From: Campylobacter concisus
Lineage (GTDB): Bacteria; Campylobacterota; Campylobacteria; Campylobacterales; Campylobacteraceae
Reading direction: 5' to 3'
Assembly (NCBI RefSeq): GCF_003048775.2
Contig: NZ_CP049272.1
Coordinates: 868,001 to 932,000, forward strand
Length of the DNA stretch: 64,000 nucleotides
Positions within the stretch are counted from its first letter, which is position 1; each line of letters begins with the position of its first letter. Positions 1-8,865 of the stretch are shown piece by piece. The notes under the pieces are model-generated. The model searched no databases. It was not told the origin of the DNA and saw only the letters and a program-made list of their open reading frames with translations. Both the position numbers and the translations under genes were made by a program.

Positions 1-447
1 AATTTATATGTATATCCCATGTAAATACCAACGTTTGTCTCTTTTATTTTTGCATTATCATATTTTGCTATAGAGCAACATTTTGTTCTATCGGCTTTTA
101 AACCAAATTCAACTGCATTGTTTTCGTTGATAGAGTATTCAGCACCAATTCTTGCACCTAGCATCCAGCCATTTGTATTAGCTTTTTCCGAGCCATCATG
201 AGTGTCAAATACATCCATTTTAAGCTTTGAGTAGCCAGTGTAGCCACCAAGAATTAATTTAAGATCTTTTGCTACGCTTGGAGTGTAGTCTGCTCCAACT
301 ATAAATTTGTGTGTTTTCCATTTTACTACTGTGCCGCCTTCATCGCCAAGTGACTTTTTGGCTTGAAAGTCGTAAATGTAAGCTCCATAAACTCTAAAAC
401 TATCAAAATCATAGCCAGCTTTTAGTCCAAAATTTGATGAGCTTATC
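1..447 (-). pseudogene. 3' fragment of an outer-membrane beta-barrel (porin-type) gene
   Basis: On the reverse strand a frame is open from about 479 to the window edge and gives alternating polar/hydrophobic strands typical of a barrel, such as AGYDFDSFRVYGAYIYDF, LILGGYTGYSKL and WMLGARIGAEYSI. It reaches YMGYTYK plus a last codon starting TT at the edge, which fits the C-terminal Phe of outer-membrane barrels. There is no ATG/GTG start with a ribosome site. Sequence upstream of about 447 no longer looks barrel-like and hits a TAA at 480-482. I read it as the last ~145 residues of a porin whose 5' part has been lost. The family is uncertain, perhaps Campylobacter porin/Opr type. The true 3' end lies outside the window. 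Confidence 0.6.
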
Positions 448-515
448 AAACAGAGCGAGATGCTTGTAGGCGGGATATGTTATATAAAATTTAAAGCGAG
501 ATGATATAAGTTTTT

Positions 516-537
516 AAAAGGTGGTTAACCACCTTTT
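516..537 (-). terminator. Perfect palindrome, probable bidirectional terminator
   Basis: AAAAGGTGG and its exact complement meet at TTAA to form a 22-bp palindrome immediately after the stop codon of the decayed lipoprotein gene (stop at 539-541). T/A runs on both sides suit factor-independent termination in either direction. Confidence 0.6.
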
Positions 538-538
538 G

Positions 539-1009
539 TTATTTTATTGCAATTATTTTTGTATCTTTTTGTTTAAGTTCTAGACTACCATCTACATTAC
601 ATCTTGGATTTAAAGTTTCTAGAGTTGCCAAAACTTCTGTTTTATTACCTTCGCTTATGTCATCATATTTTTTTAAGATATACATATGTAGTATATTTTT
701 AGGTATACTACCTTTTGGCATACTAAAAGCCACGGCTTTTACGTTAAATTTTCTAGATCAACCTTCGTATCTTTATCGACTATCAGATAACCTTTAATAC
801 CATCTTCTTTTAATTCATTTTTCTTGGTCTCTATATTATATTCCTAGTCAAAATTTACCCTTTTATAAACCCTTACTTCGCCTTTAAAATGTTTGATACT
901 ACCCATATCAGCTTTACAAATTTTAGCCAAAGTAGTTGGCTCACCACATCCAGTTAGAGCAAAAGTAAGTGTTGCTGTAATGACTGAAAAAAACGACTTT
1001 TGTTTTCAT
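539..1009 (-). pseudogene. Decayed lipoprotein gene with three lesions
   Basis: A good ribosome site (AAAGGA) precedes ATG at 1009-1007, giving MKTK. After about five codons the frame is wrong. One base fewer near 996-1002 restores a lipoprotein signal ending in the lipobox LTGC, followed by GEPTTLAKICKADMGSIK. The frame then meets an in-frame TAG (846-844) after VNFD. It resumes as EYNIETKKNELKEDGIKGYL and needs one added T near 745-750 to join FNVKAVAFSMPKGSIPK and run to TAA at 539-541. The repaired product would be about 156 residues. I do not recognise the family. Two of the lesions lie at or next to short T runs, so sequencing error is possible, but the nonsense codon argues for real decay. 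Confidence 0.75.
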
Positions 1010-1125
1010 ATTTTTCCTTTTTGTAAAAGTTAGAAATTCGGATTTTACAAAAAAATAAAACTGAAAAAATTAAACTAATAAATTTATGAAATATTTTTTG
1101 ATAAATTTGGTGTAAAAAAGAAATT

Positions 1126-1153
1126 TGAGCTCAAAGCAAGTGCTTCAAGCTCA
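1126..1153 (-). terminator. Hairpin downstream of rho
   Basis: Twelve-base arms (TGAGCTTGAAGC / GCTTTGAGCTCA on the reverse strand) pair with two G-U wobbles around a 4-base loop just after the rho stop codon. A T6 run follows about seven bases later. Probable terminator of rho. Confidence 0.6.
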
Positions 1154-1160
1154 GTTAATT

Positions 1161-2501
1161 TTACTCGTTTAGGATAGAGAGAAGCTCTTTGTTATCTTTT
1201 GTTTTTAGCATTTTTGCGTATAAGAATTTAAGCGCTTCGACATCGTCCATTGTCGCGATCGCAGAGCGAATAGCCCAAATTTTTTGAAGCTCATCAGGTT
1301 TTTGAAGTAGCTCTTCTTTTCTGGTGCCTGATTTTAGCACGTTGATAGCTGGGTAAATTCTGCGGTCTGAGATGTTACGGTCAAGCACGATCTCGCTGTT
1401 TCCAGTGCCTTTAAACTCTTCAAATATAACTTCGTCCATACGTGAGCCAGTGTCGATAAGAGCGGTTGCGATGATGGTTAGAGAGCCGCCGTGCTCTATG
1501 TTTCTAGCTGCACCAAAGAAGCGTTTTGGTTTGTGAAGCGCGTTTGCATCCACGCCGCCTGTTAGCACCTTGCCACTTGGCGGGGTTACTGTGTTGTAGG
1601 CGCGTGCTAGACGGGTTATACTATCAAGCAAGATGATGACATCTTTACCCATCTCAACTAGACGTTTTGCCTTTTCGATGACTAGCTCTGCTACGCGGAC
1701 GTGGTTAAGCGCTGGCAGGTCAAATGTCGAGCTAAATACCTCGCCTTTTACGCAGCGCTGCATGTCTGTAACTTCTTCTGGTCTCTCATCTACCAAAAGC
1801 ACCATTAGTTGGGCTTCTGGGTGATTTTTAGCGATGCCGTGAGCTAGCTCTTTCATAAGCTCAGTTTTACCACTTCTTGGAGGTGCGACGATGAGGCCAC
1901 GCTGACCCTTGCCAATAGGCGTGAAAAGATCAAGCACACGGCCAGTTAGCTTCATCGGATCATACTCTAAATTTAGCTTTTCAGTTGGAAAAAGCGGGGT
2001 TAGGTTGTCAAATAGTGGCCTCTCTTTTGCGTCTGCTAGAGGCATATAATTTACCGCTTCGATCTTTAAAAGAGCGTAGTATTTTTCTTGATCTTTTGGC
2101 TCTCTCACTTGGCCGGTGATGATGTCGCCCACGCGAAGTGCAAATTTACGGATCTGTGAGTTTGAGACGTATGCATCGTTTGAACTGTCGCTTAAATTCG
2201 CATCAACAGCTCTTAAAAAGCCGTAGCCCTCGTTTGTGATCTCTAAAATTCCAGTAAATAGTATAAAGCCGCCTTGTTTTGTCTGGGTTTTTAGTATCTC
2301 AAATATCAAATCCTGCCTACGAAATTCTCGTGGATTTTCGACACCAACGCTATTTGCGATCTGCACTAGCTCATCTAAACTAAGCGTTCTTAGCTCTTCG
2401 ATCTTATGTCCGTCTACTGGTATGTGTGTTCTTGATGCTTGATGTTTTTTTGTAGTTTTTGTGTTTTGAGCAGCACTTTGCTCGGTTTGGTTATTTTCCA
2501 T
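1161..2501 (-). CDS. rho: Transcription termination factor Rho
   Basis: RNA-dependent helicase that ends transcription of untranslated RNA, acting as a hexamer on the nascent transcript. The protein is 446 residues. It has a Gln/Thr/Lys-rich N-terminal tail (1-30), a Rho N-terminal domain (about 33-80), a cold-shock RNA-binding fold with GYGFLR at 92-97, and the ATPase core with Walker A APPRSGKT at 206-213 and a hydrophobic strand ending VIILLDS as Walker B. It follows ATG with AAAGAGGAAAA upstream. It is divergent from ccoI and has its own 3' hairpin. Length and motifs are normal for the family. Confidence 0.98.
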   Translation of the reverse strand: MENNQTEQSAAQNTKTTKKHQASRTHIPVDGHKIEELRTLSLDELVQIANSVGVENPREFRRQDLIFEILKTQTKQGGFILFTGILEITNEGYGFLRAVDANLSDSSNDAYVSNSQIRKFALRVGDIITGQVREPKDQEKYYALLKIEAVNYMPLADAKERPLFDNLTPLFPTEKLNLEYDPMKLTGRVLDLFTPIGKGQRGLIVAPPRSGKTELMKELAHGIAKNHPEAQLMVLLVDERPEEVTDMQRCVKGEVFSSTFDLPALNHVRVAELVIEKAKRLVEMGKDVIILLDSITRLARAYNTVTPPSGKVLTGGVDANALHKPKRFFGAARNIEHGGSLTIIATALIDTGSRMDEVIFEEFKGTGNSEIVLDRNISDRRIYPAINVLKSGTRKEELLQKPDELQKIWAIRSAIATMDDVEALKFLYAKMLKTKDNKELLSILNE

Positions 2502-2648
2502 TTTTCCTCTTTAAATGCGGGGATAATTTTGCAGAATTTCTAGGTTTCAAAAAGAAGTTTTTGAAAGTTTTGGCATTTTATAAAAATAAAACTTTGTTGT
2601 CAAGAAATGGTATAAAATAAAATTTTTGCTCAAAAATGGTTGATTTGC

Positions 2649-2654
2649 TATAAT
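2649..2654 (+). promoter_or_regulatory. -10 box for ccoI-ccoS
   Basis: TATAAT preceded by TTTGC, an extended -10 element, with T-rich sequence upstream as in Campylobacter sigma-70 promoters. It lies about 135 bases before the ccoI start and therefore predicts a leader of roughly 125 bases. Confidence 0.6.
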
Positions 2655-2707
2655 CTCGCCATTTTATAACGATAACAAAAGAAGAATTTGTGCCTATTTT
2701 TGCAGTT

Positions 2708-2742
2708 TGCCTACCATAAATTTATATGGTGTGTAATAGGCA
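2708..2742 (+). promoter_or_regulatory. Nested hairpin in the ccoI leader
   Basis: TGCCTA at 2708-2713 pairs with TAGGCA at 2737-2742. Inside it CCATA (2714-2718) pairs with TATGG (2725-2729). The structure would sit in the predicted 5' untranslated region of ccoI. Function unknown; it does not match a riboswitch I know. Confidence 0.35.
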
Positions 2743-2789
2743 TGTGATGCAATAATATTGGTAAAAATTTTAGATAAAAGAAAGTAAAA

Positions 2790-5177
2790 ATGCCACAAAG
2801 TAGATGTGCTCATTGCAGATTAAAATTTGATGAAAGCGTGATGATCTCAAATGAAGGCGGACTTAAATTTTGCTGTGTTGGTTGCAAAGGCGTTTATGAA
2901 ATTTTAAATGAAAATGGGCTTAGCGAGTTTTATGAACGTCTTGGTAAAAATACACTTACACCGGCAAGCAACGGTGCAAATATCAAAAATTTAGCAGCAA
3001 ATTTTAGCGAGCTTGTGACAAAAGAGGGCGACTTTAGTCAAATTTCATTTTTAATCGATGGCATCACTTGCTCAGCTTGCATCTGGCTACTTGAAAAGGC
3101 ACTTTTTAGCTTGCCTGGCGTCTTGGAGGTAAATATCAACTCGCTTAATCAAAAAGCGGTTATTGTCTTTGATGAGCAAGAGCTTTTGGTAGAGCAAATA
3201 ATTGAAAAAATTTATGCCGTTGGCTACGTCCCAAAGCCCTATGCTACGAGTTCGAAAGAGGACGAGCTAGCTAAGAAAAGAAGAAAATTTTACACAAAAG
3301 CGCTAGTTGGTATCTTTGCTACGATGAACATTATGTGGCTAGCCATTGCTCAGTATAGTGGGTATTTTAGTGGCATAAGAGGCGATATAAAAGACATTTT
3401 AAGCTTTGCGCAGTTTGTATTAGCAACGCCTGTACTTTTTTATACTGGTAGCGAGTTTTTTAAAGGAGCAAAGATAGCCATAAAAAACGCTTCGCCAAAT
3501 ATGGATTTGCTCGTTATCACCGGAGCTAGCATAACCTATATCTACTCTATTTTTGCGATGTTTACGAGGAGTGGCGAGAGCTATTTCGACTCGGTTGCGA
3601 TGATCATCACCTTTGTTTTTATCGGTAAATTTTTAGAAATTTTGGGCAAGAAAAAGGCACTTGAGACTTCAAATTTCTTAAATGATATGCTGCTTGCAAA
3701 GGTGTGCGTTTTAGAAGATGGTAAGGATATTTTAAAAGAGCCAAGAGATGTAAATTTGGGCGAAAAGATCGTGCTTAGATCAGGCGAGAGGGCGCTGCTT
3801 GATGGAGTAGTGCTTAGTGGCGAGGCAAGCGTGGATAGCTCAAGCCTAACTGGAGAGAGCCTGCCTGTGATCTTGGGAGTGGGACAAGAGGTAAAAAGTG
3901 GCGTCATTTGCCAAAATGGACAAATCATCTATGAAGCAAAGGAAATTTTTAAAAATTCTTATCTAAATCAGCTTATAAATTTGCTCCAAAATGCAGAGCT
4001 AAAAAAGCCAAATATCGAGCTAGTAGTCAATAAAATCGCTTCTAAATTTTCTCTTAGTGTGCTGACTTTAGCATTTTTTACATTTTGGTTTTGGTACTTT
4101 AAATTTGGCTTTTCAGAAGCTATTGTCACGGCTGTTAGCGTCATTGTGATCGCTTGCCCTTGTGCGCTTGCCCTTGCCACGCCAGTTAGCAGTGTTTGCG
4201 CTCTTGGTGTGGCTTTTAAAAATAGAGTGCTTTTTAAAGAGGCTAAATTTTTTGAAAGCCTTGCAAAGTGCGATGTAGCGGTCTTTGATAAGACTGGTAC
4301 GCTCACAAAGGCAGAATTTGAAGTTAGTGATTTTTTCATAAAAGAGAGCATAAGCTTAGATGAAATTTATTCGCTGGCTCTTATATCAAATCATCAAATA
4401 AGCGTGGCAGTGGCTAAATTTTTAAAGCAAAAAGACGCAAGGAAAATAGAGCTTAAAAATACAAATTTAAGTGTGGCAAAGGGTGTTGAGGCTGAAATTT
4501 CAGGTAAGAAATTTTATGCAGGAAGCAAGCGATTTTTAGTTGAAAATGGTATTGGCTTTGATGAAGCTGAAGAAAATGTGAGCTTTTTTGTGGGGCTTAA
4601 TGGTGAGTTAGTGGCGAAATTTTACCTAAAAGATAGTGTAAAGCCCGAGGCAAAGACCTTGATAGACGAGCTAAAGAGCGCTGGCATGAAAGTGTGTATC
4701 TTAAGTGGCGACGTGCAAAAAGTGGTAAAAAATGTGGCAGATGAGCTTGGCGTGAGTGAGTTTAGAGCAGAGATGTTGCCTGAAACGAAAGCTAAATTTA
4801 TAAGCGAACTAAAAGAGCAGGGCAAAAAGGTTCTAATGGTAGGAGATGGCATAAATGACGCAGCAGCGCTTAGCCTTGCTCATGTTGCCATTTGTATGGG
4901 AAGCGGGGCGGCAATAAGCTTAGAAAGAAGCGATGTAGTGCTACTTGATGATAGTTTAAAAAGTCTAGCAAAGGCCATAAAAATCTCAAAATTTACTTAC
5001 AAAACGATAAAGCAAAATTTGCTCTTTTGCCTTCTTTATAATGTTCTTGCTCTGCCATTTGCTGTGTTTGGCTATGTCATTCCGCTATTTGCTGCGCTTT
5101 TTATGTCGCTTAGCTCGCTAAGTGTTATCTTAAACTCGCTTTATATTGTTAGAAAATTTAAGGAAAAAAATGGATAG
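2790..5177 (+). CDS. ccoI: CcoI/FixI-type copper P-type ATPase
   Basis: Inner-membrane P1B-type ATPase thought to move copper to the periplasm for assembly of cbb3 cytochrome oxidase. It has 795 residues. An N-terminal Cys-rich metal-binding segment carries C6-x2-C9 and C28/C29/C32. An HMA domain has C94-x2-C97 in GITCSACIW. Multiple membrane helices follow, then the ion-path motif CPC (456-458), the phosphorylated DKTGT (Asp500) and the hinge GDGIND. The combined Cys-rich N-terminus and HMA domain, plus the downstream ccoS, favour CcoI over a detoxifying CopA. The gene overlaps ccoS by 8 bases and is divergent from rho. Confidence 0.93.
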   Translation: MPQSRCAHCRLKFDESVMISNEGGLKFCCVGCKGVYEILNENGLSEFYERLGKNTLTPASNGANIKNLAANFSELVTKEGDFSQISFLIDGITCSACIWLLEKALFSLPGVLEVNINSLNQKAVIVFDEQELLVEQIIEKIYAVGYVPKPYATSSKEDELAKKRRKFYTKALVGIFATMNIMWLAIAQYSGYFSGIRGDIKDILSFAQFVLATPVLFYTGSEFFKGAKIAIKNASPNMDLLVITGASITYIYSIFAMFTRSGESYFDSVAMIITFVFIGKFLEILGKKKALETSNFLNDMLLAKVCVLEDGKDILKEPRDVNLGEKIVLRSGERALLDGVVLSGEASVDSSSLTGESLPVILGVGQEVKSGVICQNGQIIYEAKEIFKNSYLNQLINLLQNAELKKPNIELVVNKIASKFSLSVLTLAFFTFWFWYFKFGFSEAIVTAVSVIVIACPCALALATPVSSVCALGVAFKNRVLFKEAKFFESLAKCDVAVFDKTGTLTKAEFEVSDFFIKESISLDEIYSLALISNHQISVAVAKFLKQKDARKIELKNTNLSVAKGVEAEISGKKFYAGSKRFLVENGIGFDEAEENVSFFVGLNGELVAKFYLKDSVKPEAKTLIDELKSAGMKVCILSGDVQKVVKNVADELGVSEFRAEMLPETKAKFISELKEQGKKVLMVGDGINDAAALSLAHVAICMGSGAAISLERSDVVLLDDSLKSLAKAIKISKFTYKTIKQNLLFCLLYNVLALPFAVFGYVIPLFAALFMSLSSLSVILNSLYIVRKFKEKNG

Positions 5178-5400
5178 CGCGACACTTGCGATGCTAGTTT
5201 TTATCTCGGTTTTGATGGGAGCATTTTTGCTTTTTGGCGTGCTTTGGGGGATAAAAAATAAGCAATTTGAGGACTACCGAAAATTTTTAGACGGAGCAAA
5301 TTTAGACGATGAAGATGCACTAAATGAAGCTTATGAACTAGAGCTTCGCAAAAAAGAAGCTCTCAAAAAAAGAGCAAAATCTAATAAAGATAAAATTTAG
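5170..5400 (+). CDS. ccoS: CcoS-like cbb3 oxidase assembly protein
   Basis: Small inner-membrane protein (76 residues) needed in other bacteria for cofactor insertion into cbb3 oxidase. One N-terminal membrane helix (about 5-27) is followed by WGIKNKQFEDY, the tryptophan/aromatic stretch usual in CcoS, and then a charged tail. An upstream in-frame start at 5146 exists, but ATG at 5170 has AAGGA at the right distance and gives the normal family length. It is translationally coupled to ccoI. Its stop codon overlaps the stop of the convergent dnaX gene. Confidence 0.88.
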   Translation: MDSATLAMLVFISVLMGAFLLFGVLWGIKNKQFEDYRKFLDGANLDDEDALNEAYELELRKKEALKKRAKSNKDKI

Positions 5401-7034
5401 CTCTCAATCGTTGGCTCGCCAAAAAGTCTATTGGCCTCTTTTAAGACCCCTTGTTCTCTTTGTCTTTGAAGCTCTTCTGGCGTTTTTGGCTCTTTATTTA
5501 GCATCAAAGCAAAGTTATTTTTCTCATTTTGCAGCTCGCTTTTTATCTCGGTTTTTGACTCATTTTTAGTTTCAATGTTATTTGCATTTAGTCTTAAAAT
5601 TTCCTCATCAAGCTCGTCTAGTTCGCTTTTTTCATTATTTTCTAAAGAGGCTTTAGGCGTCTTAGTTTGTGCTTTTTGCTCATCACTCTTTGCATTTACT
5701 ATCTTCGCATTTTGTCCAAAAAGCGTACGCAATATCTCGTTTAAGATTTTCCAATTTTTCTTAAAGTATTCAAGATTTTCATCTTTTGCATTTACTATCA
5801 GTCCAAGCTCATTGTTATTAAAGAAGCTAAATTCTACAAATTCTTTAAAAAACTCGCCAAGATCGTAATTTCTATCATAAATTTTTGTTAAAAAGAGTTC
5901 ATATGGACCTTGCATTTTAGCAGGAGCTGCTTGGCTTTTTTGAGTGATGACTTCTGTGATTTGAGTGGAATTTTCGCTATTTTTTGAGATCACTTCATTT
6001 ATAGCGTCATCGATATCTTGTAAATTTAGTGCTTCTATCATCATAAAAAGCATTAGCATTAGTACAAAGCCATTGTCGCTACTTACATTTAGCATACCTT
6101 TAGCTTGTGCCAAAATCCTAAAAAATCTTTCATAAACAAGTAGAGAAATTTTTGAGTCGTTTTCTATAAATTTTTGCTTTAAATTTGCCAAAATTTCATC
6201 TATTATCATCTCAGGATCATAGCTTTCAAGTTCGCTTACGAGCACTCTAATGGCATTCTTATCGTGATTTAAAACATGAGTTATTATCTCTTCGATCTTT
6301 TCTGGATCAAGAAGCCCTAGCATCGATGCTACGCCATTTGCCGTTACATTATTTGCACCGTAAATGATAGCTTGATCAAGAAGTGTTAAAGTATCTCTTA
6401 GCGATCCTCCGCCACTTCTTGCTAAAATTTCAAGTGCCTCTTTTTCGTAGCTAATGCCTTCTTTGCTTAAAATAAACTCAAGATGTTTAATGATGCTGTA
6501 TCTGCTTATTTGCTTAAACCTAAAATGCTGCGTTCTTGAAAGTACCGTTGTTGGGAGTTTTAATGGATCGGTCGTCGCTAGGATAAATTTTACATAGCTT
6601 GGTGGCTCTTCAAGCGTTTTTAAAAGGGCGTTAAATGCCTCTTTGGTTAGCATATGCACTTCGTCAATTATAAAAATTTTATATCTTGCCATTGCTGGAG
6701 CATATTTTGTTTGCTCTATTAGCTCTCTTATGTCATCTATCTTTCTGTGGCTAGCAGCGTCCATTTCGATGATGTCCATATGCCTTGACTCATTTGCCAT
6801 GATGCATTGCGGACATACTTCACATGGTTTTGAGGTAGGTCCTTTTTCGCACACTAAAGCTTTTGAAAATATCCTGGCACTTGAAGTTTTACCACTGCCT
6901 CTAAGCCCAGAAAATAGATATGCGTGGCTTATACGACCCTCGTCAAGTGCGTGTATTAGGCTTTTGCTAACTGCTTCTTGACCGATAAGTTCATCAAAAT
7001 TTTTAGGGCGATATTTTAAAGCTAGTGCTTGCAA
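5397..7034 (-). CDS. dnaX: DNA polymerase III subunit gamma/tau
   Basis: Clamp-loader ATPase of the replicative polymerase. It has 545 residues, with AAA+ Walker A GLRGSGKT at 43-50, four zinc cysteines (62, 71, 74, 77), Walker B IIDEVH, and the sensor stretch TTDPLKLPTTVLSRTQ. A charged C-terminal tail (from about 430) is rich in Lys, Glu and Asn and replaces the tau domains of enteric bacteria. The start is TTG, chosen because AAGGA lies 7 bases upstream and MQALALKYRPKNF is the normal family beginning. It converges on ccoS with overlapping stop codons. Confidence 0.96.
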   Translation of the reverse strand: MQALALKYRPKNFDELIGQEAVSKSLIHALDEGRISHAYLFSGLRGSGKTSSARIFSKALVCEKGPTSKPCEVCPQCIMANESRHMDIIEMDAASHRKIDDIRELIEQTKYAPAMARYKIFIIDEVHMLTKEAFNALLKTLEEPPSYVKFILATTDPLKLPTTVLSRTQHFRFKQISRYSIIKHLEFILSKEGISYEKEALEILARSGGGSLRDTLTLLDQAIIYGANNVTANGVASMLGLLDPEKIEEIITHVLNHDKNAIRVLVSELESYDPEMIIDEILANLKQKFIENDSKISLLVYERFFRILAQAKGMLNVSSDNGFVLMLMLFMMIEALNLQDIDDAINEVISKNSENSTQITEVITQKSQAAPAKMQGPYELFLTKIYDRNYDLGEFFKEFVEFSFFNNNELGLIVNAKDENLEYFKKNWKILNEILRTLFGQNAKIVNAKSDEQKAQTKTPKASLENNEKSELDELDEEILRLNANNIETKNESKTEIKSELQNEKNNFALMLNKEPKTPEELQRQREQGVLKEANRLFGEPTIES

Positions 7035-7308
7035 TGCGGTATCCTTTTTATAAAGTTCAAGGATTTTATAAAAAAAGGCATAAATTTATGATTATTTATA
7101 TATTTAATTGGCTTTAAATTTTTTTATTTTAGTTTAATGAAGGCGGATAAATTTTTATATGTTTGCATAAAATTCATAGTGTATTTGCAAAAAATAAAAA
7201 ATATCCCTTTTTATAATGATCCATAGTTGTATAGATTTAAAATTTATAATAAAAATACATAAAATTTTATGTTAAATATTTTGTATTTTTATATGTATTG
7301 TGTTTGGT
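7035..7308. other. AT-rich intergenic region upstream of dnaX
   Basis: About 270 bases between the glnA terminator and dnaX with no credible gene on either strand. It is very AT-rich. The dnaX ribosome site lies at its left end and an interrupted palindrome at 7251-7290. It presumably holds the dnaX promoter, but no single -10 box stands out. Confidence 0.5.
7251..7290. repeat. Interrupted AT palindrome
   Basis: AAAAATACA (7251-7259) and TGTATTTTT (7282-7290) are exact inverted arms. Inside the left half is a second small palindrome, TAAAATTTTA. It could be a cruciform or a regulator site; nothing decides between them. Confidence 0.4.
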
Positions 7309-7315
7309 ATAAAAA

Positions 7316-7342
7316 GCCTTGGCGTGTGTGCCAAGGCAAAAT
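7316..7342 (-). terminator. Rho-independent terminator of glnA
   Basis: On the reverse strand GCCTTGG, an 8-base loop and CCAAGGC are followed at once by five T. It sits just downstream of the glnA stop codon. Confidence 0.85.
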
Positions 7343-7348
7343 TTTAGA

Positions 7349-8779
7349 TTAGCAAGAGAAGCAGGTTTTAAACTCATAAGCGGTTGGGCGCGCTTCGTAA
7401 GGCCAAACTTGAGTTTCAAATTTGAAGTGTTGATAGGTATCTATGAAAAGATCGGTCATTATTGGTTTTAAGTATTCATTATCGCGAATTAGTGCTTCTA
7501 AGCTGCCACGAAGTGTGTGTGGAAGCTGCTCTATGCCACGCTCTCTAATCTCATCAAGGTGAAGTTTAAATAAATTTTCATCCATCGGACCAACTGGCTC
7601 GTATTTATTTTTAACGCCGTCAAGTCCCGCCATTAGCATCGCTGAAAAGGCTAGATAAGGGTTTGCTGTGCTATCTGGAAATCTCATCTCGGCTCTAACT
7701 GACTTTTCGCCTGAACCATAAGGTATGCGGATACTTGCTGAGCGGTTTTGGCTAGAGTATGTTAGGATAGATGGTGCTTCAAAGCCTGGGATTAGGCGTT
7801 TGTAGCTATTTGTGCTTGGGTTAGTAAAGGCGGCAACGCTTCTTGCATGTTTTAAAACGCCACCGATATAGTATCTTGCGAAATCACTTAAATTTGCGTA
7901 GTTGCCCTCTTTGTAGAATAAATTTTTACCATCTTTCCAAACTGATTGATGCACGTGCATGCCGCTTCCGTTATCGCCATAAAGTGGTTTTGGCATAAAT
8001 GTAACTGTCTTGCCGTTTAGGTGAGCCACCATGCGAACGACATATTTATAAATTTGAACATTATCGGCAGCTTCGACTAAGTTGCCAAATTTCACGCCGA
8101 TCTCACCTTGTCCTTGAGCGACTTCGTGATGGCCCAAAAATACTTCAAGGCCAACTTGCTCTAAAACTTGCATCATCTCGGCTCTTAGATCGACCATGCT
8201 GTCGATTGGCTGAGTCATCAAGTAGCCGCCTTTTCTGCGTGGGCGATGACCTGTATTGTAGCTGTCTTTGAAGTCAGTAGCATCGTTCCATTCGCCTTCT
8301 TCGCTATCTACTTGATACATCGCACAGTTTGGGCTATCGATGATTTTGACGTTATCAAAGACAAAAAATTCATTCTCAGGGCCAAAGTAAGCCTCATCAC
8401 CAAGACCACTATCTTTTACATATTGCATTGCTCTTTTAGCAATTGAGCGAGGGCATTTTTCATAAATTTGACCCTTGTAAATGTCGTAAATATCGCAAAA
8501 AACAACAACTGTAATATCAGAAGTAAATGGGTCTAAAAATGCAGTTGTAGCTTCTGGCTTCATTATCATGTCGCTCTTATCGATTGGTTGCCAGCCATGC
8601 ATAGAGCTAGCGTCCATAGGGATACCATTTATAAAATTTTCTTTTGTAACAGCTTTTATGTTGTAGCTAATGCTATGCCAAGCACCACCTAAATCAGTAA
8701 ATCTAAAATCTACAAATTTGACTTCATTTTCTTTACAAAAATCAAAAAAATGATCTACGTTTTGGACAAATTTTCCCAT
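7349..8779 (-). CDS. glnA: Glutamine synthetase, type I
   Basis: Makes glutamine from glutamate, ammonia and ATP in the cytoplasm. The 476-residue protein has the GSI landmarks: the N-terminal beta-grasp with [10 protein letters not shown], the catalytic stretch [12 protein letters not shown], the [13 protein letters not shown] loop, and the substrate site around [13 protein letters not shown] and [11 protein letters not shown] is preceded by AAGGAGA and a likely -10 box. It is monocistronic, with its own terminator. The cysteine-ended C-terminus (TCFSC) is a small oddity. Confidence 0.97.
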   Translation of the reverse strand: MGKFVQNVDHFFDFCKENEVKFVDFRFTDLGGAWHSISYNIKAVTKENFINGIPMDASSMHGWQPIDKSDMIMKPEATTAFLDPFTSDITVVVFCDIYDIYKGQIYEKCPRSIAKRAMQYVKDSGLGDEAYFGPENEFFVFDNVKIIDSPNCAMYQVDSEEGEWNDATDFKDSYNTGHRPRRKGGYLMTQPIDSMVDLRAEMMQVLEQVGLEVFLGHHEVAQGQGEIGVKFGNLVEAADNVQIYKYVVRMVAHLNGKTVTFMPKPLYGDNGSGMHVHQSVWKDGKNLFYKEGNYANLSDFARYYIGGVLKHARSVAAFTNPSTNSYKRLIPGFEAPSILTYSSQNRSASIRIPYGSGEKSVRAEMRFPDSTANPYLAFSAMLMAGLDGVKNKYEPVGPMDENLFKLHLDEIRERGIEQLPHTLRGSLEALIRDNEYLKPIMTDLFIDTYQHFKFETQVWPYEARPTAYEFKTCFSC

Positions 8780-8809
8780 TCTTTTCTCCTTCTGGTTTTT
8801 AATTTTCGT

Positions 8810-8815
8810 ATTCTA
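8810..8815 (-). promoter_or_regulatory. -10 box for glnA
   Basis: TAGAAT on the reverse strand within TATGATAGAATACG, about 30 bases before the glnA ATG. No clear -35 element, as is common in this group. Confidence 0.5.
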
Positions 8816-8865
8816 TCATAAAACCTAATATTTAAGATTAAATTTATATTTTATTTTAACCCGAT

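Noticed and set aside
2236..2442. Open frame antisense to the rho N-terminus
   Set aside because: Mirror of real coding sequence; no start context or recognisable product.
3968..4351. Open frames antisense to ccoI
   Set aside because: Codon mirror of ccoI, no ribosome site, composition unlike Campylobacter proteins.
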